Origin: Streptomyces endophytica
GTDB taxonomy: Bacteria > Actinomycetota > Actinomycetes > Streptomycetales > Streptomycetaceae
Assembly (NCBI RefSeq): GCF_026153355.1
Contig: NZ_CP110636.1
Location: 6,572,001-6,636,000 of the forward strand
Length of the DNA stretch: 64,000 bases
Reading direction: 5' to 3'
Shown here: in pieces, positions 18,880 to 27,713 of the stretch
Position numbering within the stretch: position 1 is the first letter of the stretch
Layout: each line of letters starts with the position of its first letter
Program-made: the position numbers and the translations under genes
The notes under the pieces: generated by a model
Database searches by the model: none
Told to the model about the DNA's origin: nothing
Seen by the model: only the letters and a program-made list of their open reading frames with translations

Positions 18880-18952
18880 GTGCCCGGACGCCCGTCGTCC
18901 GGTCCGTGCCCGGATGCCCGTCGCCCGGTCCCTGCCCGGATGCCCGTCCGTG
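18880..18952. repeat. 26-bp tandem repeat, about 2.7 copies
   Basis: Units start at 18880, 18906 and 18932 and follow the pattern [GC]TGCCCGGAYGCCCGTC, then GYCCGGTCC. The array fills the gap between the phosphatase and the next gene and could pair into GC-rich stems. Confidence 0.7.
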
Positions 18953-19006
18953 CGGCCGTGGCTAAGCTCGGGCGGGGGGCCGACGACCCGATCACGGAGG
19001 CTGGCG

Positions 19007-19510
19007 ATGGTGCTGTTGCCCGACGTGCGTGAGGTGGCCCCGCGGCTGGCCACCGGCGCCTTCGTCCTGAATGCCGGACTGACGATGCTGAAGGCCGACC
19101 AGGGGACCGCCGAGGGTGTGCACGGGATGGCCTGCACCGCGTATCCCTTCCTGCGGAGGATTCCCGCCGAACGCTTCACCCGGCTGCTGGCGTGCGCGGA
19201 GGTCGCGGTCGGCGGGGCACTGCTGGCGCCCTTCGTGCCCAGCCGGCTGGCCGGACTGGCGCTGACCGGGTTCTCCGGCGGGCTGGTCGGGATGTACCTG
19301 CGGACCCCGGGGATGCACGAGCCGGGCAGCCCGCGGCCGACCCAGGAGGGCATCCCGCTGGCCAAGGACGTCTGGATGCTGGGGACCGGACTGGGGTTGC
19401 TGGCCACGCCGGGCAGGCGGCGCGCCGCGCGGGGCCACCGGTGCGGACGCGGCCACCACCGCTACGGCCGCCAGGCGGCGCGCCGGCACGTGCGGTGCCG
19501 CTGCTGGTGA
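19007..19510 (+). CDS. DoxX-like small membrane protein
   Basis: This predicted 167-residue protein has hydrophobic segments at about residues 12-28, 60-80, 84-100 and 122-140, resembling the DoxX-like family of unknown function. ATG follows CGGAGG with a 6-base spacer. The last 25 residues are rich in Arg, His and Cys and look out of frame. Removing one G at the GGGG near 19432 would instead give an Ala/Thr-rich tail ending at a TGA near 19537. The C-terminus is therefore uncertain. Confidence 0.65.
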   Translation: MVLLPDVREVAPRLATGAFVLNAGLTMLKADQGTAEGVHGMACTAYPFLRRIPAERFTRLLACAEVAVGGALLAPFVPSRLAGLALTGFSGGLVGMYLRTPGMHEPGSPRPTQEGIPLAKDVWMLGTGLGLLATPGRRRAARGHRCGRGHHRYGRQAARRHVRCRCW

Positions 19511-19562
19511 GGGAGAGCGGGTGGCGGACAGCGGGTGACGGCCCGCCCGCCCGCGGCGCGGC

Positions 19563-20027
19563 CTACGGGTGCCGTCGTACGACCCGTAGCGCGGCGGCGC
19601 AGCCCGCACCCGCGAGCGCGGCGAGCAGGAGGACCAGCAGGCCGGTCCGGTCCGGTGACCGGAAGGCCAGGTCGGAGTGGCCGTTCAGCACGAAACCGTC
19701 GTAGAACAGCCAGGACACCAGGGCCACGGCCGGCCGCAGCACCGGCCGGGCGGGCACGGCGGCGAGCAGCGTCAGCAGCGCGAAGACGCCGAGTGCCACC
19801 GCGGGGTGGGTACCGCCCCCGCTCAGCAGCAGGAGGGTCACCAGCAGCGCCGCGGCGACGGCGCCGAGCGGCAGGGCGAGTTCGGCCCCGAGGGTGCGGC
19901 CCGGCGGGGCCGGGTGCACCCGCGCCGGGTGGGGCGGCGCCGCGGGGCGCGGGGGGACGCGGGTGGGCTGCGGGATGTGCGGGATGTGCGGGCGGCCCCA
20001 GGACGCCGGGGGATGCAGGGTGACCAC
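19563..20027 (-). CDS. Small membrane protein with three or four TM segments (DUF4118-like)
   Basis: The 154-residue product begins with a His/Pro-rich 45-residue cytoplasmic lead, then has hydrophobic segments at about 50-70, 76-95, 98-115 and 130-148. The F-Y-D-G-F-V-L-N-G-H-S-D-L segment recalls the membrane part of KdpD-like sensors (DUF4118). The GTG start has an excellent AGGAGG seven bases upstream. It is divergent from the large transporter gene. The function is unknown. Confidence 0.6.
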   Translation of the reverse strand: MVTLHPPASWGRPHIPHIPQPTRVPPRPAAPPHPARVHPAPPGRTLGAELALPLGAVAAALLVTLLLLSGGGTHPAVALGVFALLTLLAAVPARPVLRPAVALVSWLFYDGFVLNGHSDLAFRSPDRTGLLVLLLAALAGAGCAAALRVVRRHP

Positions 20028-20101
20028 GGGAACACCTCCTGCCTCGGAACTCCTGCCAGCGTGCGCGTCCGAGGGGGCTCGAGGCCGCCGTGTCGGCCGC
20101 T

Positions 20102-20151
20102 TTGACGCCGTGTGTACGGGCCGCAGCGGCATCTTGACGCGATCCTGACGC
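20102..20151 (+). promoter_or_regulatory. Repeated TTGACGC/CTGACGC motifs upstream of transporter
   Basis: TTGACGC occurs at 20102 and 20134 and CTGACGC at 20145. The last two are 11 bp apart, the spacing typical of direct repeats bound by OmpR-family response regulators. The first could also serve as a -35 element. The site lies about 120-170 bp before the transporter start. Confidence 0.4.
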
Positions 20152-20270
20152 CGGGTTGGCGCACGGAGCGGGCAGAAGTGGCCAGGGTGGCAGAAACGGG
20201 CGGTGGCCGGTGATGCATACTCGCTCCTCGTTGCCCGAACCGACGACCGATGAACGACAGGACGATCCGC

Positions 20271-22247
20271 ATGAGCACGCGTACCCAGGCGGAGCCCGCG
20301 CCTGCCGCCCCGGCCGTTCCCGGCCAACGGTGGCGCAGCTGGCTGCTGGACGGACTGAGCAGCCGGGCCGCACGGCACCCCGGGCCGCACGGCACGCCGC
20401 CGGACGAGCACAAGGGGCACCACTGGTGGCGCGTCATGTGCCTCACGGGTGTCGACTACTTCTCGACGCTCGGGTACCAGCCGGGCATCGCCGCGCTGGC
20501 GGCCGGGCTGCTCTCGCCGTTCGCCACGCTGGTGCTGATCGCGCTGACCCTGCTCGGTGCCCTGCCGGTGTACCGCAGGGTGGCCAAGGAAAGCCCGAAC
20601 GGCGAGGGTTCGATCGCCATGCTGGAGCGGCTGCTGCCCTGGTGGGCGGGGAAGCTGCTGGTCCTGGTGCTGCTGGGGTTCGCCGCCACGGACTTCGTCA
20701 TCACGATGACGCTGTCGGCCGCCGACGCCTCGGCACACGTGGTGGAGAACCCGTTCGCGCCGCAGGCGTTGCACGGTGCGAACCTGTGGATCACCTTGCT
20801 GCTGCTGGCCGCCCTGGGCGCGGTGTTCCTCAAGGGCTTCCGCGAGGCGATCGGCATCGCCGTCGGGCTCGTCGGGCTGTACCTGGCGCTGAACGTCGTC
20901 GTGCTGGGCACCGCGGCCTGGCACGTGCTGGCGCACCCGGTGGTGGTCGGTGACTGGTGGGGCGCGATGACCGCCGAGCACTCCTCACCGCTGGCGATCG
21001 TCGGGGTGGCGCTGCTGGTCTTCCCGAAGCTGGCGCTGGGCATGTCCGGCTTCGAGACCGGGGTGGCGGTGATGCCGCAGATCCGCGGTGAGGACACCGA
21101 CACCGCGGCCAAGCCGGCCGGCCGGATCCGCGGCACCCGCCGGCTGCTGACCACCGCGGCGCTGATCATGAGCGGTTTCCTGCTGCTGTCGAGCCTGGCC
21201 ACCACCCTGCTGATCCCGCAGAAGGAGTTCGAGGCCGGCGGTTCGGCCAACGGCCGCGCGCTGGCCTATCTGGCGCACCAGTACCTGGGCGAAGCGTTCG
21301 GCACGGTCTACGACGTCTCCACCATCGCCATCCTCTGGTTCGCCGGCGCCTCGGCGATGGCCGGTCTGCTCAATCTCGTACCGCGCTATCTGCCGCGCTA
21401 CGGCATGGCCCCGGAGTGGACCCGGGCGGTGCGCCCGCTGGTGCTGATCTTCCTGGCCATCGCCTTCGGCATCACCGTCGTCTTCAACGCCAGCGTCGAC
21501 GACCAGAGCGGGGCGTACGCGACGGGTGTGCTGGTGCTGATGCTGTCGGCGTCGTTCGCCTCCACCGTCGCGGCCCGGCACCGGCGGCACCGGGCGGCCG
21601 CCATCGGCTTCGGCGCGATCACCCTGGTCTTCGGCTACACCCTGGTCACCAATGTGATCGAGCGGCCGGACGGTCTGAAGATCGCGTTGCTGTTCATCCT
21701 CGGGATGCTGCTGACCTCGTTCGCGTCCCGGGTGCACCGCGCCTTCGAACTCCGCGCCGTCCAGGTCGACTTCGACGAGACCGCGGGCCGCCTGATCGAC
21801 GCCGCGATCGCGGCCGGGCCGCTGCGGGTGATCGCGAACGAGCCGCAGGAGCGGGACGCGCAGGAGTACCGGCAGAAGGAGTACAGCCAGCGCGAGGAGA
21901 CCCACATACCCGACGGGCGGCCGGTGCTGTTCCTGGAGGTGACGGTCACCGACTCCTCGGACTTCACCGCGAACCTGCACGTGCGGGGCGCCGAGGAGTA
22001 CGGCGCGCAGATCCTGCGGGTGGAGGGCGCCGGTGTCGCGAACACGATCGCCGCGGTGCTGATGCAGCTGCGTGAGCGCACCGGCCAGGTGCCGCACGCG
22101 TACTTCAACTGGACCGAGGGGCACCCGCTGAGCCATCTGCTGCGGTTCCTGGTCTTCGGTGACGGTGAGGTCGCGCCGGTGACCCGCGAGGTCCTGCGCC
22201 GCGCCGAGCGGGACCCGCGCCGCCGTCCGCGCGTCCACGTGGGCTAG
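20271..22247 (+). CDS. Large APC-superfamily transporter with C-terminal cytoplasmic domain
   Basis: This 658-residue protein has about twelve membrane segments between residues 55 and 490, then a 170-residue soluble C-terminal domain. The first membrane helix carries C-L-T-G-V-D-Y-F-S-T-L-G-Y-Q-P-G-I, unlike standard amino acid permeases and reminiscent of KimA/KUP-type potassium carriers in the same superfamily. K+ transport is therefore possible but unproven. The C-terminal domain may regulate transport. The chosen ATG has AGGA upstream; an ATG seven codons earlier has none. Phased TGACGC repeats upstream suggest response-regulator control. Confidence 0.8.
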   Translation: MSTRTQAEPAPAAPAVPGQRWRSWLLDGLSSRAARHPGPHGTPPDEHKGHHWWRVMCLTGVDYFSTLGYQPGIAALAAGLLSPFATLVLIALTLLGALPVYRRVAKESPNGEGSIAMLERLLPWWAGKLLVLVLLGFAATDFVITMTLSAADASAHVVENPFAPQALHGANLWITLLLLAALGAVFLKGFREAIGIAVGLVGLYLALNVVVLGTAAWHVLAHPVVVGDWWGAMTAEHSSPLAIVGVALLVFPKLALGMSGFETGVAVMPQIRGEDTDTAAKPAGRIRGTRRLLTTAALIMSGFLLLSSLATTLLIPQKEFEAGGSANGRALAYLAHQYLGEAFGTVYDVSTIAILWFAGASAMAGLLNLVPRYLPRYGMAPEWTRAVRPLVLIFLAIAFGITVVFNASVDDQSGAYATGVLVLMLSASFASTVAARHRRHRAAAIGFGAITLVFGYTLVTNVIERPDGLKIALLFILGMLLTSFASRVHRAFELRAVQVDFDETAGRLIDAAIAAGPLRVIANEPQERDAQEYRQKEYSQREETHIPDGRPVLFLEVTVTDSSDFTANLHVRGAEEYGAQILRVEGAGVANTIAAVLMQLRERTGQVPHAYFNWTEGHPLSHLLRFLVFGDGEVAPVTREVLRRAERDPRRRPRVHVG

Positions 22248-22271
22248 CCGCCCGCAGGCAGCGGAACCTCT

Positions 22272-22307
22272 GACGCCCGGCCCTCGTGCACCGTGGGGCC
22301 GGGCGTC
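22272..22307. terminator. Bidirectional terminator between convergent genes
   Basis: GACGCCCGGCCC and GGGCCGGGCGTC form a perfect 12-bp stem around a 12-base loop. It lies between the transporter end and the end of the small membrane protein gene on the other strand. Confidence 0.8.
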
Positions 22308-22323
22308 CCGCATGTCGGCACGG

Positions 22324-22545
22324 TCAGCTGCGGCGGCCGACGGCCTTCGCGCGGGTGTGGGACCAGCCGGCCAGCAGCACGCCCACCGCGACGAGCAGGC
22401 CGTGCGCGGCCAGCGTGCCGCCGAAGCCGGCGCCGAGCCAGCCGAGCAGTCCGGTGTTCTGGTGGTCGACGAGCAGCCGGATCGCCCCCTGGGTGAACAC
22501 CACCATCGTGGCCGCCCCGATGATCTGCAGGATGTCGTACTTCAT
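22324..22545 (-). CDS. Small two-TM membrane protein
   Basis: This 73-residue protein has hydrophobic segments at about residues 6-22 and 32-58 and a short basic C-terminus (S-H-T-R-A-K-A-V-G-R-R-S). The ATG is preceded by GGGGA at an acceptable distance. An ATG eleven codons earlier lacks a ribosome site. It is divergent from the TetR gene, with a shared palindrome between them, so it may be that regulator's target. The family is unknown. Confidence 0.6.
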   Translation of the reverse strand: MKYDILQIIGAATMVVFTQGAIRLLVDHQNTGLLGWLGAGFGGTLAAHGLLVAVGVLLAGWSHTRAKAVGRRS

Positions 22546-22599
22546 GGTGCGCAGGTCCCCCTCGCATGCGTGGCCCATCGAGTTTCGTCCCGCAGCGGG

Positions 22600-22612
22600 A
22601 CGTTACGAACGT
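22600..22612. promoter_or_regulatory. Operator candidate for finger-TetR regulator
   Basis: ACGTT-ACG-AACGT is an inverted repeat with 5-bp arms, extended by near-matching flanks (GGG and ACC). It lies between the divergent small membrane protein (start 22545) and the TetR gene (start 22698). Confidence 0.5.
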
Positions 22613-22697
22613 ACCATTGCGAAATGGGCGTTCAGCCTTGGAATTGCAGCTGAATTCGCATTCCGTCACACATTTTCAGGTGCCGTGGAGGGGAATT

Positions 22698-23527
22698 GTG
22701 CGTGACGAAAAGGACCGGGTGACCGGTCGTGCGTGCCGTATGTGCGGTACGGCGACGGTGCCGGCCGGGCGCGGGCGGCCGGCGCTGTACTGCTCCCGCA
22801 GCTGCCAGGCCAAGGCGTACCGGCGGCGCAAGCAGCCGCCGGCTCCCCGGCCGCGCCGCCGGCCGGTTCCGCCGCGCAGGCCCGGCGCCGCCGGCAGATC
22901 GCCGAGGCGCTCTGGCGGATCGCCGCCGAGCGGGGGCTGCACGCGGCGAGCCTGCGGGAGGTGGCCACGGAGGCCGGGGTGTCGCTGCGCGCGGTCCAGT
23001 ACCACTTCCGGAGCAAGCACCAGCTGCTGGTCGACGCGCTGCACCTGCTGCACGAGGAGAACGAGCGGATCGCCCGGTCCCGGTTCCGCCAGGACCCGGC
23101 CGACCCGCGTGCCGTGCTGCGCGCCGTCCTGGAGGAGTTCCTGCCGCTGGACACCCAACGGGCCACCGCACTACGGGTGTTCGCGGCCTATTACGCCCGG
23201 AGCCTGACCGATCCGGCGCTCGCCGCGGTCTTCCTGGCCGCCGAGCAGCCCCTGGAGCGGCTGGTGGCGGACCTGATCGGGGCGGCCCGCGACGCGGGGC
23301 GGACCGCCCCCGGGCTCGACCCGTGGCGCGAGGCCGATCTGCTGGTCTCCGGGGCGGTCGGACTGGGCGGCGACGTACTGCACCGGCGCCGCACGCTGGA
23401 GGACGTCCGGCGCACCCTGGACTACCACCTGGAACGGATCTTCGCCGGGGACCGGGCGCCTACGGCGCAGGTCCCCGGCGGCGGTCCGGGCGAGGACGGT
23501 CAGCGTGACGCGGCGGGCTCGGGATAG
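22698..23527 (+). CDS. TetR-family regulator with N-terminal Cys4 finger, frame broken near 22835
   Basis: The GTG start has a strong GGAGG. The first about 45 residues hold C-R-M-C-G and Y-C-S-R-S-C-Q-A-K-A-Y-R-R-R-K, a CxxC...CxxxC finger that precedes the HTH in a subset of Streptomyces TetR proteins. The TetR HTH (S-L-R-E-V-A-T-E-A-G-V-S-L-R-A-V-Q-Y-H-F) and C-terminal domain continue in a different frame. One added C or G near 22833-22840 (GCAGCCGCC) joins the two through an Ala/Pro linker. Without it, a start at 22733 would give a TetR protein lacking the finger. The gene's 3' end overlaps the convergent acyltransferase by 28 bp. Confidence 0.82.
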
Positions 23528-24693
23528 AACTCGCGCGGCCGGCCGCGGCTGTCCTTGAGCCGGCCGAGCAGACTCGCCGGGTACTCGACGAGCCAGTAGC
23601 TCGCGGCGGCCACCGGCAGTGCCGCCAGGAACACGATCAGCAGGGCGGGCCAGAAGCCCGCCTGGCCGCCGGGCAGCAGCCCCGCGTGGTGCAGCTGGAG
23701 CATCACCGGTTCGTGCCAGATGAACAGGCTGTAGCTGACCAGCCCGACGGCGGTCAGCCAGCGGGCGGTCAACAGCCGGTGCCAGAGCGGGGGTTGGCGT
23801 ACGTGGAGGGTGCTGAAGATCAGCACCACCCAGAGCACCGAGGCGATCGGGTGGTAGAAGGTGAAGGTGAAGTTCTCCGGACCGGAGTCCAGGGAGAGCG
23901 CGAACAGTCCGGCCAGCGCGAGCCCGGCCGGCAGCAGCGCGGCGCGCGGGCCGAGCCGGCCCCGGTCACCGAGCGCGGCGGTCGCGACGGCCAGCCCCAT
24001 CCCGGCCGCGAACCCGCCGAAGCGGGCCTGCGGACCGAAGTACACCACCCAGTCGGTGTGCGGCACCCCGAACCCGTAGTGGGCGACGGCGATCCAGGCG
24101 AGCGGCGCGGCGTACAGCACCGCGCAGCCCGCCGCGCACACCGCCACCCGGCTGCCGCGCCGCCGCAGCGGCCGGCAGGCCCGTACGGCCAGCGGGCCGA
24201 GCGCCACCAGCACGGCGTAGAACAGCACCTCCAGCGACAGCGACCAGGTGGGGCCCAGGGTGTAGAAGATCCGCTGCTGGTCGAAGACGTGGGTGAAGGT
24301 GAGGTGTTCCACCAGGTCCCGCCAGTTGCCCGGCAGGGACGGGTTGCGGCCGGCCCAGACGACCAGGACCGCCAGCACGTACAGCGGCAGGATCCGGATC
24401 GCCCGCCGGAAGAGGAACAGCCGGGCCGGGCGCAGCGAGCGCCCGTCGATCGCGGCCCGCGCGTACGACAGCGTCAGAAGGTACGCGGACAGCACGAAGA
24501 ACAGGTCGATGACTTCGAGCGAAAGGGCCGCGCCCACCAGCGGGTTGTCGACCGGCGGGTGGCTGCCCCCGGCGTCGTAGCGGAAGTACTGCTGCCAGAC
24601 GTGGAAGGCGACGGTGCTCAGCGCCGCCAGTCCGCGGAAGCCGTCGATCGCACCGGCCCGGTTGCCGGGCGGCGCGGCGGCCCGGGTGCTCAT
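23500..24693 (-). CDS. Membrane acyltransferase (OafA/Acyl_transf_3) of the polysaccharide unit
   Basis: This 397-residue protein has about ten membrane helices. Near the N-terminus it shows I-D-G-F-R-G-L-A-A-L-S-T-V-A-F-H, carrying the catalytic-type histidine and conserved R-G of the family. Such proteins O-acetylate or otherwise acylate surface polysaccharides and lipids. Its ATG overlaps the stop of the upstream glycosyltransferase gene (ATGA), so the two are translationally coupled. The natural reading is that it modifies the product of that synthase. The 3' end overlaps the convergent TetR gene. Confidence 0.9.
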   Translation of the reverse strand: MSTRAAAPPGNRAGAIDGFRGLAALSTVAFHVWQQYFRYDAGGSHPPVDNPLVGAALSLEVIDLFFVLSAYLLTLSYARAAIDGRSLRPARLFLFRRAIRILPLYVLAVLVVWAGRNPSLPGNWRDLVEHLTFTHVFDQQRIFYTLGPTWSLSLEVLFYAVLVALGPLAVRACRPLRRRGSRVAVCAAGCAVLYAAPLAWIAVAHYGFGVPHTDWVVYFGPQARFGGFAAGMGLAVATAALGDRGRLGPRAALLPAGLALAGLFALSLDSGPENFTFTFYHPIASVLWVVLIFSTLHVRQPPLWHRLLTARWLTAVGLVSYSLFIWHEPVMLQLHHAGLLPGGQAGFWPALLIVFLAALPVAAASYWLVEYPASLLGRLKDSRGRPREFYPEPAASR

Positions 24694-27059
24694 CGGGGGG
24701 CCACCGCCTTCGCGGCGGCGCGCGGGGTGACCCGCCACTGCCGGTCGCCCAGCGCCTCCTTGAGGTGTGCCTGCCGGGCCACCATGTTCTTGAAGTGGCT
24801 GTAGAAGACGGTCGAGACGAGGAGGTACGACCAGAACCACCCGCGGCGCGACCGGAGTTCGGGCACCGCCAGCCGCCAGGCGAAGAGCGCCTGTACGGGA
24901 CCGGCCGCCAGGGTGAAGAGCACGGCCAGCACGCACACCGGCACGGCCCAGTCGAGGTGCGTGAAGCCGCCGGCCTTCCACGCCGAGTACAGCAGGATGG
25001 GCAGGATCTGCAGGGTCAGCCAGGGCTGCACCTCCCGCCAGCCCAGCAGCACGAACAGGCCGAGCTTCTGACGGACCGTGAACACCGGTGACCTAAGGCC
25101 CCGCCACAGGTGTTTGAGGGAGACCTGGAGCCAGCCCTGGGCCCAGCGGGAGCGCTGGTTCCACAGCGCCTTGAGGGTGGTGGGCGCCAACTCCCGGGAG
25201 ATCAGGGTGCGGTCGACCGCGAACCGGGCGCCCTCGCCCAGGGCGCGCAGTGTCGAGTCGATGTCCTCGGTGAGCATCGAGCCGTGCATCCGGGTGCGGG
25301 CGAGCAGGTCGGTGCGCCAGAAGCCGTTCGAGCCGCCGAAGACGCCGAAGCCGTAGAGCCGGGTGCGGCCCGGGTGGCTGACCGCGTAGATCGCCTCGAA
25401 CTCCACCGCCACCAGCTCGGCGACCCGGGAGCTCTCGCCGTTGCGGATCACGCAGTGGCCCTGGACCACGTCGTGGCCGTTGGACAGCCAGTGCCAGGCG
25501 TCCTTGAAGGCGGTCGGGGCGGGGTGGTGGTCGGCGTCGAAGATGCCGACGAACTCGCCGCGGACCCGGGTGACCGCGGCGTTGATGTTCTGCGCCTTGG
25601 AGGTCGAGCCGGCGACCGGCAGCAGCACCAGCCGCGGGTCGCGGGCGGCGATCTCGCGGAGGGTGTCCTCGACCGGCAGCGGGTGCGGCGTGTTGTACGC
25701 CAGCACGATCTCCAGCTCGTCGGGGTAGTCGAGGCGGAGGAACGACTCCACGGTGTCGACGATGGTCGCGGCCTCGTTGGGCAGGTACGCCGCGATGACC
25801 GCGCTGGCCGGCGGGTAGGGCGCGCCGGGTTCCTCCGGCCGGGCCGTCGCGTCGAGCGAGAAGAGGCACTCCAGGACGATCAGCACCGCGGAGAGCACCA
25901 GTCCGCCCACCACCACCCAGTACATGCCCGAGCCCAGGTCCCAGCCGAGCGTGTACGCCTGCTGATAGAGGGCGAACGGCACCGCGACGCCGAGCAGCAG
26001 CGCCAGGACCGGGGAGAGCGCCGAGAGGGCGGGCCGGATCAGCGTGCCGAGCGGCGGCCGGCGGTGCCGGTGCGGCGTGCCGCGCATCCAGGGCGCGTAC
26101 CGGACCGGCCGCAGGTCCCGGTGGCGGAGCGCTTCCTGCACGGCGTCCAGGGCCTGCGCGGTGGTCTCGGCGCCGGCCGCGCAGCCGGTGAGCGGCAGCC
26201 AGCCGACGGCCGGGGTGAGGCGGACGTGCTCGTCGGCGACGATGAAGCGGGTGCCGGCCACGGTGGCGGCGAACTTCGTCAGGCCGCGGCGGGCGGTCTC
26301 CTCGTCGACGCCGGGCAGCAGCATCAGCAGATGACCGTCGTCGTCCCAGCCGAGCCGGTCGCAGAAGCTGCCGGCCTGCTCGGCCACCCCGGCCAGCCGC
26401 TCGGCGACCTCCCGGCGGACCCGCGGCCCGAGCCGGGCCTCCAGGGTCGTCATCTCGGCGACCCCGACGACGGCGAGCACCCCGCCGTGCCGGGCGGCCT
26501 CCGGGCGCTGGAGCTCCCGGTCGAGCTCGTCCAGGAAGTGCGGCTGGGAGTAGAGGCCGGTGCGCGGGTCGCGCAGCAGGCTCTCGACGGGGACCGGGAC
26601 GCGGCGGAGCTTGGCCTCGATCCGGGCGGAGAGTTCGACCGGGTCGGAGGCCTCGGGTATGCAGTCGTCGGCGCCCTGCCGGAGCATGTCGACGACGTCG
26701 GCGGGCTCCGGGGTGGCGGTGACCATGAGCAGCGGCAGCGCCCGCCCGGCGGGGGCGGTGCGGACCTCGCGGATCACCTCCAGGCCGGTGTCGTGGTCCG
26801 TGACGCCGCCGGGACCGGCGTACCCGTCGGGGGCGTCGAGGGCGACGATGGCGTCCGGGTGTGCCTGGCCCATCCGCCGGTCGACCTCGCCGGGCGGGGC
26901 GTGGGTGACGTCGTGGCCGGTGGCGCGCAGGGTCCGGGTGAGGCGCTCCAGGCGCGGTCCTGGGGCGCCGACGACGAGTACGTGCGTCGTCGGGTCGAGT
27001 GCGTCGTCGAGCAGGGCCGTGGGTGAGCCCTGGTGGTTGTCGTGGTGCGAAGTGAGCAC
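24690..27059 (-). CDS. Polysaccharide synthase: pseudo-receiver, degenerate GGDEF, GT2 with membrane helices
   Basis: This 789-residue fusion has four parts. Residues about 25-145 form a receiver-like domain; the expected Lys is replaced (C-I-P-E-A-S-D-P), so it is probably not phosphorylated normally. Residues about 155-320 form a diguanylate-cyclase fold with G-W-D-D-D-G in place of GGDEF, so no cyclase activity is expected. Two membrane helices lie at 345-415. A processive family-2 glycosyltransferase follows (F-D-A-D-H-H near 507, T-E-D-I-D, and Q-R-S-R-W near 634), then three more helices. The chosen GTG has AAAGGA upstream; an ATG ten codons earlier has none. It most likely polymerises and exports a beta-linked polysaccharide, with activity set by a nucleotide sensed at the N-terminus. 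Confidence 0.88.
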   Translation of the reverse strand: MLTSHHDNHQGSPTALLDDALDPTTHVLVVGAPGPRLERLTRTLRATGHDVTHAPPGEVDRRMGQAHPDAIVALDAPDGYAGPGGVTDHDTGLEVIREVRTAPAGRALPLLMVTATPEPADVVDMLRQGADDCIPEASDPVELSARIEAKLRRVPVPVESLLRDPRTGLYSQPHFLDELDRELQRPEAARHGGVLAVVGVAEMTTLEARLGPRVRREVAERLAGVAEQAGSFCDRLGWDDDGHLLMLLPGVDEETARRGLTKFAATVAGTRFIVADEHVRLTPAVGWLPLTGCAAGAETTAQALDAVQEALRHRDLRPVRYAPWMRGTPHRHRRPPLGTLIRPALSALSPVLALLLGVAVPFALYQQAYTLGWDLGSGMYWVVVGGLVLSAVLIVLECLFSLDATARPEEPGAPYPPASAVIAAYLPNEAATIVDTVESFLRLDYPDELEIVLAYNTPHPLPVEDTLREIAARDPRLVLLPVAGSTSKAQNINAAVTRVRGEFVGIFDADHHPAPTAFKDAWHWLSNGHDVVQGHCVIRNGESSRVAELVAVEFEAIYAVSHPGRTRLYGFGVFGGSNGFWRTDLLARTRMHGSMLTEDIDSTLRALGEGARFAVDRTLISRELAPTTLKALWNQRSRWAQGWLQVSLKHLWRGLRSPVFTVRQKLGLFVLLGWREVQPWLTLQILPILLYSAWKAGGFTHLDWAVPVCVLAVLFTLAAGPVQALFAWRLAVPELRSRRGWFWSYLLVSTVFYSHFKNMVARQAHLKEALGDRQWRVTPRAAAKAVAPR

Positions 27060-27713
27060 CTGGGAATGTCCTTTCGTGCAAGGAGACATGCGAAAGCGGG
27101 CCCGGGCGCCGTATGTGCGGCGGTCCCGGACCGTCAGCCGGTTCAGTCGGCTGTCAGATGCATGACATGCGCATCGCCGCGGTCGTTCTGGATGTCCGTC
27201 TCTCCGCGGGACGGACGACGACGCGCGGACGCACGGCCGCTAACGCGGCCTCCAAGCCTCGGAACGCATCGCGGCGTTCCTGCATTGCTCGCATATGAAG
27301 GGTCCCATCCTGATCGGATTGTGGGGGAGGACCGGATGTCAGGTGTGCAGCCGGCCGGTCCGCGATGCGTTCCGGTCGGCAACGCCAGCCTCGGGGTTCA
27401 CTGTGACGCCCCACCCTCATCTGCGTAACGCTCTCATTACGGCCCGCCGTCCGAGCGATCTCGATGCGCGCTACCGCCCGGTAAGCACCGGGCTATCGGC
27501 TATACCCAGTAAGCGAGTTGATGAGGGAAATGGGACAGATCGTGCACTTCTGACGCACCGACCCCTCACACCGTCCCGGCGCCTTCGAGTCGAAGGGGAA
27601 ATGGAGGTTCGTACCTATGGACGATCTGTTAATCTGCCCGCTCCTGGATGTTCCTCCATCTCCTCTCCCCCCAAAGCACCCCCGAGCGCCGGGTGCAGCG
27701 AGGTGTCCCGTAC
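27060..27713. other. 650-bp intergenic region with hairpin
   Basis: This is the upstream region shared by the divergent synthase and XRE genes, with lower G+C than its surroundings. A perfect hairpin GGAACGC-ATCGCG-GCGTTCC lies at 27261-27280. Short ORFs here lack ribosome sites and Streptomyces codon bias, so I call no gene. The length suggests complex regulation of the synthase. Confidence 0.5.

Noticed and set aside
15989..19510. One 1173-codon ORF joining the phosphatase and the DoxX-like protein
   Set aside because: The fusion arises from the missing C near 18739. The DoxX-like gene has its own ribosome site and ATG.
26300..26360. Active diguanylate cyclase in the synthase
   Set aside because: The signature reads G-W-D-D-D-G instead of GGDEF, so catalysis is unlikely.
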